A stretch of 64,000 nt of DNA from assembly GCA_947488175.1 (NCBI GenBank), contig CANKYO010000009.1, positions 1-64,000 of the forward strand. Direction: 5' to 3'. This stretch comes from an uncultured Paracoccaceae bacterium (lineage in GTDB: Bacteria > Pseudomonadota > Alphaproteobacteria > Rhodobacterales > Rhodobacteraceae). The notes under the pieces are model-generated. The model was not told the origin of the DNA and ran no database searches. It saw nothing but the letters and a program-made list of their open reading frames with translations. Positions within the stretch are counted from its first letter, which is position 1. The number at the start of each line of letters is the position of its first letter. The translations under genes and the position numbers were made by a program. Positions 37,649 through 45,591 of the stretch are shown one piece after another.

Positions 37649-38113
37649 CTAAAACATGCGTTCCGGAGAATACCCTGGATCACGCGCAGCCTGCGCACGG
37701 ATCGCCGCGTGACGTGCAAATTTCTGCACCATCACCTTGCGTCGAGCAGCCGCCAGTCTGGTCTCTGGTCCCATGCGCACAATCTCGGCGTCATAGCCAT
37801 CGGTCAGGATCAGTCCGGTGTCGTCAGGCAGCAATTCGGTCGGGAAATCATTATCGACCGCCCAGAAAAACCTGTCACACCATTCCAGATAGCCCTGCCA
37901 TTTATGATCGGCCTGAAAGTCTGCTCGGCAGGATTTGCATTCGATAATCCAAACCTCACCTTTCGGCCCCAGTGCCATGACATCGACCCGCAGGCCGGAT
38001 GCAGGCACCAATTCCTCGACCGAGACAAAATCATGGCTCAGCAAATGGCGGCCCACGCCGCGGGCCAGCAATTGGCCGGGTAGAAGCGTGTTTTGGCTGA
38101 CGTCATCGGGCAT
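37649..38113 (-). CDS. mmcB: MmcB-family DNA repair nuclease
   Basis: 154 residues. GLRVDVMALGPKGEVWIIECK provides the Asp and Glu-x-Lys of a PD-(D/E)xK-type fold, followed by DHKWQGYLEWCDRFFWAV. In Caulobacter MmcB protects against mitomycin C and belongs to the SOS regulon. A GTTC-N7-GTTC LexA box lies 12 bases upstream of the start codon, in agreement. Confidence 0.92.
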   Translation of the reverse strand: MPDDVSQNTLLPGQLLARGVGRHLLSHDFVSVEELVPASGLRVDVMALGPKGEVWIIECKSCRADFQADHKWQGYLEWCDRFFWAVDNDFPTELLPDDTGLILTDGYDAEIVRMGPETRLAAARRKVMVQKFARHAAIRAQAARDPGYSPERMF

Positions 38114-38124
38114 GGCAAAAACAT

Positions 38125-38139
38125 GAACAATCCGTGAAC
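38125..38139. promoter_or_regulatory. LexA (SOS) box upstream of mmcB
   Basis: On the minus strand GTTC-ACGGATT-GTTC, an exact match to the alphaproteobacterial LexA direct-repeat consensus GTTC-N7-GTTC, 12 bases before the mmcB ATG. DNA damage should induce mmcB. The divergent DUF4437 gene starts 86 bases away. Confidence 0.9.
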
Positions 38140-38160
38140 AAAAATCAATTCAGAATTTTG

Positions 38161-38211
38161 TTGACATGATACCCATCGGTTTCATATTTAAGTAATACCA
38201 AAAAGTATCAC
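38161..38211 (+). promoter_or_regulatory. Promoter and candidate ArsR operator of the DUF4437-arsR-SRPBCC operon
   Basis: TTGACA (38161-38166) and a TATTTA-type -10 (38185-38190, 18-base spacer) form a promoter. Just downstream, GTAATAC (38192-38198) and GTATCAC (38205-38211) are inverted repeats with one mismatch and a 6-base A-rich spacer. The place is right for an operator bound by the ArsR protein of the same operon. Confidence 0.6.
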
Positions 38212-38224
38212 ATTGGAGCTCCTT

Positions 38225-38647
38225 ATGAGAACACTCACCATTCTCGCCCTCGTGGCGACCGCGACATCCGCCACCGTGGCCAACGCAGATGCGATTACCG
38301 CAATCACCCCAGCCGCACTTGACTGGGTGGAAACGCCAGAAGGCGTCGCCCTTGCCGATCTGCACGGCACGCGCATGTCAGAGCCCTACATGTCCATGGT
38401 GCGCCTGCCCGGCGGCACCGTCAGCCCACCCCATATCAAATCCGCCAACATGTTCGGCGTCATGATCTCTGGCACGATGACCCATGTGTCGGCGACCGCG
38501 GCTGATGCGGGCACGCCATTGGGCGCTGGTGCCTTCTATCTGGTGCCTGCCAACCTGCCCCATGTCAGCAGCTGCGTATCAACCGAACCCTGCGTCACCT
38601 TCCTGTATCAGGATGGCGCTTTCGATTTTCTGCCGGTCGACCAATGA
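38225..38647 (+). CDS. Exported DUF4437 / cupin-like protein
   Basis: 140 residues: a signal peptide (MRTLTILALVATATSATVANA) and a mature cupin-like barrel (PGGTVSPPHIKSANMFGVMISG, YLVPANLPHVSSC; each given in part) with two late cysteines. The DUF4437 assignment is by the PPHxHxxxxxxxVxxG-like pattern. GGAG stands 7 bases before the ATG at 38225. It leads a three-gene operon of 4-base overlaps. Confidence 0.8.
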   Translation: MRTLTILALVATATSATVANADAITAITPAALDWVETPEGVALADLHGTRMSEPYMSMVRLPGGTVSPPHIKSANMFGVMISGTMTHVSATAADAGTPLGAGAFYLVPANLPHVSSCVSTEPCVTFLYQDGAFDFLPVDQ

Positions 38648-38961
38648 CGGGCCCACAACCCACCTTTCGCGCCCTGGCGGACCCGACCCGCCGCGACATC
38701 CTGCTGATGTTGCGCGACCGGGACATGACAATCGCCGAGGTCGCTGAAAACTTCGACATGACCCGCGCCGCCGTCAAAAAGCACCTGACCGTGCTGTCGG
38801 ATGGCGGGCTGATCACGGTGCAACCGCGCGGGCGCGAGCGCATCAACACTTTCAATCCGCTGGGGATGGCCCCCGTTCTGGACTGGCTGAACTACTTCGA
38901 TGCCTTCTGGGATGACCGCCTGAGCGCCCTGAAATCCGCCATTGAAAAGGACACCACATGA
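38644..38961 (+). CDS. ArsR-family transcriptional regulator
   Basis: 105 residues. A winged-helix domain: ALADPTRRDILLML, then AENFDMTRAAVKKHLTVL as the recognition helix, and GGLITVQPRGRERI as the wing. No obvious metal-binding Cys pairs, so it may respond to another signal. ArsR proteins coupled to SRPBCC proteins are common. It probably binds the inverted repeat upstream of the operon. Confidence 0.9.
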   Translation: MTGPQPTFRALADPTRRDILLMLRDRDMTIAEVAENFDMTRAAVKKHLTVLSDGGLITVQPRGRERINTFNPLGMAPVLDWLNYFDAFWDDRLSALKSAIEKDTT

Positions 38962-39365
38962 CCATTAACAAATCGATCTACCTGCGCGCCAGCAAGCAGG
39001 ATGTCTGGGCCTATCTGACCGATCCTGACAAACTGGCGATCTGGTTTCACAAACCAGCCAAAACCCTTGTATCAGGCGACCCCTACGAAATGTTCGGCAC
39101 CGAAAGCGGTGACAAGCTGATGTGGGGCGAGGTGCTGGATGCGGAACCGCACGATCTGCTGCGCTATACATTCACCATCAAGCCGATGGGCGATGCGGTC
39201 AGCACGGTCACCTGGACCTTGCAGGATGTGCCAGGCGGGACCCGGCTCAACCTGTTGCACGAAGGTCTGCCCGCGGGTGAGGCCGCCTTTGACCTGACCC
39301 TGGCGCTCGACAAGGGTTGGGACGATCATCTGGGGCGTTTGCGCACGGATATCCACGCCGGTTAA
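38958..39365 (+). CDS. SRPBCC (AHSA1-like) domain protein
   Basis: 135 residues. SIYLRASKQDVWAYLTDPDKL opens the START-like fold (given in part), with LRYTFTIKP and GWDDHLGRL in the later strands and helix. Such proteins bind hydrophobic ligands, and when joined to an ArsR regulator may deliver or sense one. The ATGA overlap with arsR indicates translational coupling. A gap of about 1.3 kb follows. Confidence 0.88.
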   Translation: MTINKSIYLRASKQDVWAYLTDPDKLAIWFHKPAKTLVSGDPYEMFGTESGDKLMWGEVLDAEPHDLLRYTFTIKPMGDAVSTVTWTLQDVPGGTRLNLLHEGLPAGEAAFDLTLALDKGWDDHLGRLRTDIHAG

Positions 39366-39694
39366 TCGCCCTGGGGTGACACGTATGACAATTACTGGCG
39401 GTGCCTTTCGCGAATCTCTAGAGGCATCGCCGGTTTCCGGCAGAATTTCATAGCCGACACGGCGACATGCGAAAAACCCTTGAAATTTGCACATTCATCT
39501 TCGCCAAGGGATTTTCTTGTTTCTTTTCAAAATATAAGCAGAATTCCGCCGATAATGTGTTCATCGAAACCGCTCGGAAATGTGGCGCAATTAGGGCCGC
39601 AACCTTCCGTTAATAGGCGGAAAACCACTCATCGGTCACGTTTTCGTCGGGTTTAAGGTGCAAAAAGAGGTGAGACGAACTGAGGAGTGAGACC

Positions 39695-39841
39695 ATGTCG
39701 ATTTTTGCAGATATCACCTTTTTCGAGGTTTGCATGGCACTTCTGACTGTCGGTGTCGCTGAACGGGCGCTGCTCGCTTATGCCCCGATCGAAATGGTTG
39801 GTCCCCAAGGTTGGCTGATCAAAGCGGATGTTCAGGAATAA
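39695..39841 (+). CDS. Possible small protein (48 residues)
   Basis: A GAGGAG site 7-8 bases before the ATG precedes a 48-codon frame. It begins MSIFADITFFEVCMALL, is hydrophobic in its first half and ends polar. The strong ribosome site and the lack of any other gene here support it; the short length and absence of known relatives speak against it. Confidence 0.4.
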   Translation: MSIFADITFFEVCMALLTVGVAERALLAYAPIEMVGPQGWLIKADVQE

Positions 39842-40681
39842 AGCCTGCATCGCATCTTGCCCAAGCGCCCATTGCCCCCTAACTGTTAGCAAGGCGGGCT
39901 TCTGCTCTTCGCGTTAATACGGGGTTACATTCCAGTGGCCTTAAGCAAATCCGAGGGAGCTGGCTCTGTTCTGACCCTGGTCTGATTATCTGGCGCCCAC
40001 CTGTACATACAGGTCCTCGGGAACAAAATCCCAAACGGTTGCTGCGGTTCCCGCCACCTTTTTTTAGTTTCTGTCCTTACGCGGCCCTTTGCCAAGCGGC
40101 AAAGCACCGATAACCCGCGAGGTCCAGCGCGGCGCAGTGTCATGCCCTATGTCCTCTACGACATGACACTGCTCTGCTCGGTCTGCTGCATCAACCTTGC
40201 TGTTTTCAAGCTTACGCTCATCCAAAACGCCAGCCGCACCAACAACCCTGTCTGCTTGACCCTCCAACTCCTCGGCCTTCTGGTCGAGATCGTTGAGGTT
40301 GATGGGTTGAAATCGATTAGTCAGCATGGCGCGAATCCGTTCTAAATCAACGATGCCTGAACTCTTTATAGTTGCCGTCGAGCCTCTACACTGAACGTCA
40401 AGGCGAACACTTTGTCAGCAAACAAAAGGTTTATGATCGTATATCTTTGGTTTATTTTGGACCGATTTACTTGAAATCACACGAAAAATCGAAATGGGTC
40501 AGCGATATGTTGCCGCCCGGTCCGCTATTATGGGGTCACCATAATCCCATCGGCTCGGTGACTGATGTTCCGGTTCGCCAGCGACGGCCAGCCGTTCCAC
40601 CATCCTTTGCCAAGAAACAATTACCTTGCTTTTCGACCGCTGGCAGGCACCCTTTGACCATTCAAAATGTGGAGGCGAACG
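39842..40681. other. Gene-poor region between the SRPBCC operon and the cyclase gene
   Basis: No gene of normal quality is seen in these 840 bases. The minus strand has an 87-codon frame (40064-40327) with a weak ribosome site and a coiled-coil-like N-terminus (DLDQKAEELEGQAD), possibly a gene remnant. At 39999-40014 lies a perfect palindrome, ACCTGTA-CA-TACAGGT. The stretch 40380-40500 is AT-rich and may hold the cyclase promoter. The part 39366-39694 is likewise without visible content. Confidence 0.5.
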
Positions 40682-41500
40682 ATGTGTGATATCTGTGTAA
40701 TGAATGCGGTAAAGGACAAGATGCTGTCGCGGCGACAGTTTTTCAAAGGTTCGCTGGCGGTTGGGGCCGGTGCAACACTTGGCGTCACGGCGGCCGCTCC
40801 GCCTGCGCTGGCGGGTGGTCATGGTGCCATCACCGACATGACCCATATGTTGCATCCCAATTTCCCCACCTATTTCGGCGAATCCGGTATGCAACTGGAA
40901 ACGCTCGCATCCTTCGGGACGGATGGGTTCAATAACAACCGCATCATGGTCGTCGAACATACCGGCACCCATATCGATGCGCCGCTGCACTTTTCCCAAG
41001 ACGGCACGTCGGTTGACGAGATTCCGATCGAAAGCCTGGTTGCGCCCCTTTGCGTGGTCGATATCGCGGCCCGCGCGGCTGAGGACGCTGACACACAGGT
41101 CACCCCTGATGATCTGCGGGCCTGGATCGCGGCCAATGGCGATATTCCGGAGAATGCCTGCGTGGCCATGCATTCGGGCTGGGGCCCAAAGGTTGATGGA
41201 GACGGTTTCAGAAATTTTGATGGGACTGCTCAGCACTATCCCGGCTTTCATATCGAAGCGACCCAGATGCTGATCGAAGAAACGGGTGCCACATCAATGG
41301 CAGTTGATACCTTGTCACTGGATCACGGCATTTCCGCTGATTTTGCAACGCATTATGCGTGGTTGCCGACAGGGCGTTTCGGCATCGAATGCCTTGCCAA
41401 TCTGGATCAGGTTCCTGCTGCTGGCGCTACACTTGTCATTGGCGCACCTAAACATCAGGGCGGTTCCGGCGGCCCTGCCCGCATTTTTGCGATGGTCTAG
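40682..41500 (+). CDS. Tat-exported cyclase-family (kynurenine formamidase-like) hydrolase
   Basis: 272 residues. The N-terminus has a twin-arginine signal, SRRQFFKG, and a hydrophobic stretch to PPALAGG. The mature part carries HTGTHIDAPLHF, the metal-binding motif of the cyclase / kynurenine formamidase family (PF04199), plus HSGWGP and a late conserved block around DHGISADFATH. Export before metal loading explains the Tat route. The ATG at 40682 follows GGAGG by 6 bases. The substrate is unknown. It overlaps the convergent gene by 4 bases. Confidence 0.9.
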   Translation: MCDICVMNAVKDKMLSRRQFFKGSLAVGAGATLGVTAAAPPALAGGHGAITDMTHMLHPNFPTYFGESGMQLETLASFGTDGFNNNRIMVVEHTGTHIDAPLHFSQDGTSVDEIPIESLVAPLCVVDIAARAAEDADTQVTPDDLRAWIAANGDIPENACVAMHSGWGPKVDGDGFRNFDGTAQHYPGFHIEATQMLIEETGATSMAVDTLSLDHGISADFATHYAWLPTGRFGIECLANLDQVPAAGATLVIGAPKHQGGSGGPARIFAMV

Positions 41501-41814
41501 ATCCGGTGGTTTGCGGCCCTTGCAGGGGCCGCGACCCGCACCGGGATCATCCTGCCGCCGCGCGGTTCGTCATCATCATCGCCTGCATTCAGCATGATGG
41601 TCACCGCAAATTGCACACTACCAAAAACCGTGCCGTGAAAGAACCATAGCAGAAAAACAGCCAGCCAACCCACATCCGACCCGGCTACCAATGAACCAAT
41701 CCGCGCAACATCGAACCAAAGGATCATCGCCACGAAGACTGCCGAAAGGGCGAAGCCGATGGCGCAGTGGCGCAGGTAAAGCCGCATCAGATCGGGTTCA
41801 TGTGCTGGTTTCAT
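41497..41814 (-). CDS. Small membrane protein downstream of nusB
   Basis: 105 residues. Two hydrophobic segments (IGFALSAVFVAMILWFDV and VGWLAVFLLWFF, extended by GSVQFAVTIML) are followed by an acidic Asp-run and a basic tail. Rhodobacterales-like but no family named. It lies 48 bases after nusB on the same strand and could be the last gene of the riboflavin-nusB operon. Confidence 0.72.
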   Translation of the reverse strand: MKPAHEPDLMRLYLRHCAIGFALSAVFVAMILWFDVARIGSLVAGSDVGWLAVFLLWFFHGTVFGSVQFAVTIMLNAGDDDDEPRGGRMIPVRVAAPARAANHRI

Positions 41815-41862
41815 AGCGATCCCCTTTGTTCTTAAGATAAGCCTGTCAGGGGTAAGGGCAAG

Positions 41863-42330
41863 TTAGAATGCGTCGGGCTGCGCCTCGCGTGCCATGTGGT
41901 CCAACACGGCATTGACGAATTTCGGCTCTTTCCCATCGCTTGAAAACGCCTCGGCCACACCGACAAATTCGCTGATCACAACCTTGGGTGGGGTTGCCTT
42001 GTCGATCAGTTCTGCTCCGGCGGCCCGGAACAGCGCCCGCCAGGTCGGATCGATCCGGGCAATCGGCCATTTGGCCACCAAGGCCCGGTCCGTCATCTGG
42101 TCAATCGCCGCCTGATGATCGACCGCTTTGTCCATCAGCAGACGGAACGTATCGACATCGCCTTCTGCCATTTCGCCTTCTTCATAGGTCGCACCGAACC
42201 GGTGATCCTCAAACTCGGCCACGACGGCATCGACCGTCTGGCCGGATGCCTCCATCTGGAACAGCGCCTGCACGGCGTAAAGCCGGGCAGCGGATTTCAT
42301 CTTGCGACGTTGATTGTTCGAAATGGTCAT
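41863..42330 (-). CDS. nusB: Transcription antitermination factor NusB
   Basis: 155 residues, all-helical. RLYAVQALFQMEASGQ near the N-terminus and the C-terminal KVVISEFVGVAEAF are the family blocks (the second replaces the usual VAINEAVEIAK-type sequence). NusB with NusE binds boxA of rRNA leaders. The 4-base overlap with ribH is the usual arrangement. Confidence 0.94.
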   Translation of the reverse strand: MTISNNQRRKMKSAARLYAVQALFQMEASGQTVDAVVAEFEDHRFGATYEEGEMAEGDVDTFRLLMDKAVDHQAAIDQMTDRALVAKWPIARIDPTWRALFRAAGAELIDKATPPKVVISEFVGVAEAFSSDGKEPKFVNAVLDHMAREAQPDAF

Positions 42331-42866
42331 GCTGTCGTCTTGCCGTCCGCATCACCGGCCAGCTGAATTTCCTTGGTAAAGCCGACCCCTTTGGTGGCAC
42401 TGCCCCACTTACGGGCGAGCGCGATAAGGTGCAAGGCTGCCGCGGCCGCCCCCCCGCCCTTGTTCATCTGATCAGGATCGGCACGCACGGCGGCCTGTTC
42501 GTAAGTCTCGACCGTCAGGATGCCGTTGCCGATGCAAAGCCCTTGCAAGCCAAGCAGTTGCACCGCGCGGCTGCTGTCGTTGCAGACGGTGTCGTAATGA
42601 GTCGTCTCGCCCCGGATCACGCAGCCAAGGGCAACGTAGCCATCAAAATTCGACATCCGTTCGGCGATGCCGATGGCGGTGGGGATTTCCAGCGCGCCAG
42701 GCACATGCACGATGTCCCATGTCGCCCCGGCTTTTTCAATCTCGGCCTTGGCGCCAGTGATCTGGTGGTCGCTGATATCCTTGTAATAGGGAGAGGCCAC
42801 GATCAGGATCTTCACCGGCTTGTCGAATTCCGGCAGCGGCATGATGTGGTGGGACGGTCCGGCCAT
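42327..42866 (-). CDS. ribH: 6,7-dimethyl-8-ribityllumazine synthase
   Basis: 179 residues. VASPYYKDISD at the N-terminus, VPGALEIP (phosphate/butanone binding) and GCVIRGETTHYD (catalytic His) are the lumazine synthase motifs. It condenses the RibB product with the RibD product in riboflavin synthesis. The stop codon of ribBX overlaps its start by one base. Confidence 0.95.
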   Translation of the reverse strand: MAGPSHHIMPLPEFDKPVKILIVASPYYKDISDHQITGAKAEIEKAGATWDIVHVPGALEIPTAIGIAERMSNFDGYVALGCVIRGETTHYDTVCNDSSRAVQLLGLQGLCIGNGILTVETYEQAAVRADPDQMNKGGGAAAAALHLIALARKWGSATKGVGFTKEIQLAGDADGKTTA

Positions 42867-43996
42867 TATCCGATCTCCGAGATTTTGCGGGTGCCCACGA
42901 TTTCAAGCCCGTAGGCGTCAAGACCCACGACCTTCGGCTTGGGCGAATTGGTCAGCAGCTCGATTTCGTGGATGCCGAGCGAACTGAGGATTTGCGCGCC
43001 CAACCCATATTGGCGAAGCGTCTGGGGCGAGACCTCTTCATCGGTTTCCAGCTTCATGTGGACGTCACGCAACAGCACCAGCGCGCCGCGTCCTTCGGCT
43101 GCGATCGCATTCATCGCATCGCCGAATTCGTTGCGCCGCCCCTTTGGTCCGACACCGACCACATCCAGCATCGGATCCATTGCGTGCATGCGCACAAGCA
43201 CAGGCTCTGGCGTAGAAATATCACCTTTAATCAAGGCGATATGTTCCGCGCCTTGCGTTTCGTCAGTGTAAATCCGCAGCTCCCATTCGCCACCGAATTC
43301 CGATGTGATCGTGCGGGTATCGCGGACCCGCACCAGATTGTCGTGGCGGCGGCGATAGGCGATCAGATCGCTGATCGTGCCGATCTTCAGATTGTGAAGT
43401 TGCGCAAAGGCGACAAGATCGGGCAGCCGCGCCATCTGCCCGTCTTCCTTCATGATTTCGCAGATCACGCCGGACGGATTGAGGCCGGCGAGGCGGGCAA
43501 TATCGGTTGCGGCCTCAGTGTGGCCAGCGCGGACAAGCACGCCGCCGTCACGGGCGCGCAGGGGAAAGACGTGGCCGGGCGTGGCGATGTCGGCTGCGCC
43601 TTTGGAGGCGTCGATGGCCGTTGCCACGGTCAGCGCGCGGTCATGGGCAGAGATGCCCGTGCTGACGCCTTCGCGGGCTTCGATGCTGACGGTAAAGGCG
43701 GTTTCGTGGCGTGATGAGTTGTGCGAGGCCATCAGCGGCAGGCCCAGCGCATCGATCCGCGCGCCCGGAAGTGTGAGGCAAATCAAGCCCCTGCCATGTG
43801 TTGCCATGAAGTTGATCGCGTCCGGCGTGGCCATCTGTGCGGGGATGACCAGATCGCCCTCATTCTCGCGGTCTTCGTGATCGACAAGGACGAACATCCG
43901 GCCATTGCGGGCGTCTTCGATGATCTCTTCAATGCTGCTGATCGCGTCGGACCAGTCGCGTTCGACCTGGCCGGGTGTTTCGAAATTCTGGTTCAT
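42866..43996 (-). CDS. ribB: RibBX: DHBP synthase with degenerate GTP cyclohydrolase II domain
   Basis: 376 residues. The N-terminal half is an intact 3,4-dihydroxy-2-butanone 4-phosphate synthase: DHEDRENEGDL (39-49), GHVFPL (141-146), AGHTEA (157-162). The C-terminal half (about 215-376) has the fold of GTP cyclohydrolase II but no cysteine after residue 179. Where the zinc ligands and catalytic residues should be it reads RMHAMDPMLDVVGVGPKG. It therefore cannot be an ordinary RibA and fits the RibBX type. The start at 43996 fits the domain; the 5' region carries element copy B. Confidence 0.92.
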   Translation of the reverse strand: MNQNFETPGQVERDWSDAISSIEEIIEDARNGRMFVLVDHEDRENEGDLVIPAQMATPDAINFMATHGRGLICLTLPGARIDALGLPLMASHNSSRHETAFTVSIEAREGVSTGISAHDRALTVATAIDASKGAADIATPGHVFPLRARDGGVLVRAGHTEAATDIARLAGLNPSGVICEIMKEDGQMARLPDLVAFAQLHNLKIGTISDLIAYRRRHDNLVRVRDTRTITSEFGGEWELRIYTDETQGAEHIALIKGDISTPEPVLVRMHAMDPMLDVVGVGPKGRRNEFGDAMNAIAAEGRGALVLLRDVHMKLETDEEVSPQTLRQYGLGAQILSSLGIHEIELLTNSPKPKVVGLDAYGLEIVGTRKISEIG

Positions 43997-44067
43997 GCAA
44001 ATCCCCGTTGGGCTGTTAGAGGCCAGATAGCCCAGCGCCCGGGATTTGGAAAGAGTGATGGGGGGAA

Positions 44068-44258
44068 ACGCAACGTTCGGTGGGGTGCGCAACAGCGTGA
44101 TCGGCGCCAGGTGGCGAATCGCGGGTTAATCCCAATGAATGCTGCGAAATGCGCGGTCGGCATCACGTCGGCGAAACGTCGGACTTGCGTCGGACCCTTT
44201 GCGGCCAAATCCCCGGATTACCGCTCCGAACGGTGAAAGTGTTACCGCGGCGTTAGGA
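44068..44258 (-). repeat. Phased-repeat intergenic element, copy B
   Basis: On the minus strand this copy has the same order of blocks as copy A (27948-28146). Four NNCCGACS 8-mers cover 44195-44188, 44184-44177, 44173-44166 and 44162-44155, exactly 11 bp apart; then a GTTGCGCA block and CACCGAACGTTGCGT. It ends 71 bases before the ribBX start. Between the blocks, spacer sequences differ. The gap 43997-44284 holds nothing else I can name. Confidence 0.8.
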
Positions 44259-44284
44259 TTTCGTAAGATGGGTCTTGACCCATC

Positions 44285-44842
44285 CTATCGGAAGAATTGC
44301 GCAGCACTCAGATAACCTGCCATCTGTGCGGCCTCTGCCCATTCACGCTCGAACGCCGTGTCGCCGATCATCACAAAGCGGTCGGCGGGCTGACCCTGGC
44401 TGATGATGATTTCGCGCATCCGGTCCCGCATCTGCGACCAACTGTCGGAAAACTGTGGCGCGGCAAAAGCCCGATCAATCCCCGGCAGGCCCGCCAGATG
44501 GGTCGGTGTCACGGGCTTGTGTCCCAGCCCGGTTCGGGCGGTATCGATCAGCACGTCCAGTTTGGCGGCCCGGTCGGCAGGCAGACCCTGCCCCTTCCGC
44601 AGCACATGCAAGGCGTTGTTGGAGAACATGAACCCGATCAGGTCATGCCCGGAACTGGCCCGGATGCCGGCATAAGTCTTGTAAGGCAACCCCAGCTGGG
44701 CCGCCCGTTTGACCCGCAGCCGTACGATTTCGACCGGCAGGGTCGGCATCAAATCCTTGCGCGCCTTGGCCCAGACATGTTTGCGCCAGCTATGGCCGGG
44801 TTCGATTACCCGGCCTGAATTATGTCCGATCCCTGCTGTCAT
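44285..44842 (-). CDS. Unknown protein with GIGHNSG N-terminus
   Basis: 185 residues. The first residues MTAGIGHNSG occur at the start of many unrelated alphaproteobacterial proteins. The remainder (GIRASSGHDLIGFMFSNN, DRFVMIGDTAFEREWAEAA) is helical and matches no family I recognise. Its start lies inside the end of the next upstream gene, so they are coupled. Confidence 0.65.
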   Translation of the reverse strand: MTAGIGHNSGRVIEPGHSWRKHVWAKARKDLMPTLPVEIVRLRVKRAAQLGLPYKTYAGIRASSGHDLIGFMFSNNALHVLRKGQGLPADRAAKLDVLIDTARTGLGHKPVTPTHLAGLPGIDRAFAAPQFSDSWSQMRDRMREIIISQGQPADRFVMIGDTAFEREWAEAAQMAGYLSAAQFFR

Positions 44843-45071
44843 CTTTCAACCATGCAACTTCTTCCCCGGCAGCTTGCCGCGCTGCAGCCGCAGTGTCAAA
44901 GGTTGTCAGTATGGCGCCGGACAGATGACGCCAACCATGCCCATCCTCGGGGTCACGTCTGCATTCGCGGTAGGTGTAACTGCCATCAGGCAGGCGGATG
45001 ATATCGACGCAGCGATCGCCGGTTTCGTCCTCCATTGATTGCAAAACCAGGGGTTTCATTTGGTCAATCAT
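44820..45071 (-). CDS. Unknown small protein
   Basis: 83 residues, with CVDIIRLPDGSYTYRECRRD and GHGWRHLSGAILTTFD (parts). No family recognised. The start is unclear: ATG 45071 or 45059, neither with a strong ribosome site. It overlaps the following gene by 23 bases. Confidence 0.55.
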   Translation of the reverse strand: MIDQMKPLVLQSMEDETGDRCVDIIRLPDGSYTYRECRRDPEDGHGWRHLSGAILTTFDTAAAARQAAGEEVAWLKDDSRDRT

Positions 45072-45108
45072 GCAGGTGTTGAGCTATCAAAAACGCCATT
45101 TTTCGAAA

Positions 45109-45591
45109 CTAATGCCAATTGTGACTTTCGACGACCTGGACGACAAGCATCCGCATGCTCCTCTCTTTAGACAGGGTCAAGGCGTCGGTCACACAGATAC
45201 GCAAATGGTCCCAATGCCCGCCACGACCGTCTGTCTGGCCGGGTTTGGACAGCCAATAGGACTTTGTACTACGTCCCCAGTCCGGCACAACTCGCTCTAT
45301 TTCACGCTGCCCCAACACCGCAAACGTTGCACTCCAATCAGGATCTCTATTCGCGCCTGGACGCCAGTCTTCCTGAATTTCGCCCCGTCTCACCATGTAG
45401 AGCCGCTGACAAACAGCCAGACCTTTATATCCCATTGGCACATGACGTGTCAGCGCATCCATTCCAAACGCTTCCTGATGGCCAAGATTTGAATATCCGC
45501 TGGCCTCAACGAAATAATGCGCGTCGAAATTCCGGTCGAACGGATTGGGATTACCTTGCGGGAAATCGTATCTGACGTCGACCTTAACCAT
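45109..45591 (-). CDS. Unknown protein coupled to ribE
   Basis: 160 residues, no family recognised. It is rich in aromatic residues and histidine (GGHWDHLRICVTD), with no signal peptide. Its ATG at 45591 overlaps the ribE stop by 8 bases. GC content of a sampled 60-base line is about 48%, well below its neighbours, which suggests a recent arrival. A plus-strand frame also runs through here, but the overlap with ribE favours this one. Confidence 0.58.
   Translation of the reverse strand: MVKVDVRYDFPQGNPNPFDRNFDAHYFVEASGYSNLGHQEAFGMDALTRHVPMGYKGLAVCQRLYMVRRGEIQEDWRPGANRDPDWSATFAVLGQREIERVVPDWGRSTKSYWLSKPGQTDGRGGHWDHLRICVTDALTLSKERSMRMLVVQVVESHNWH

Noticed and set aside
40064..40327. 87-codon minus-strand frame
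   Set aside because: Weak ribosome site, no family and odd composition; mentioned only as a possible remnant.
44998..45492. Plus-strand frame of 164 codons opposite the unknown gene after ribE
   Set aside because: No ribosome site or family, whereas the minus-strand frame is coupled to ribE.
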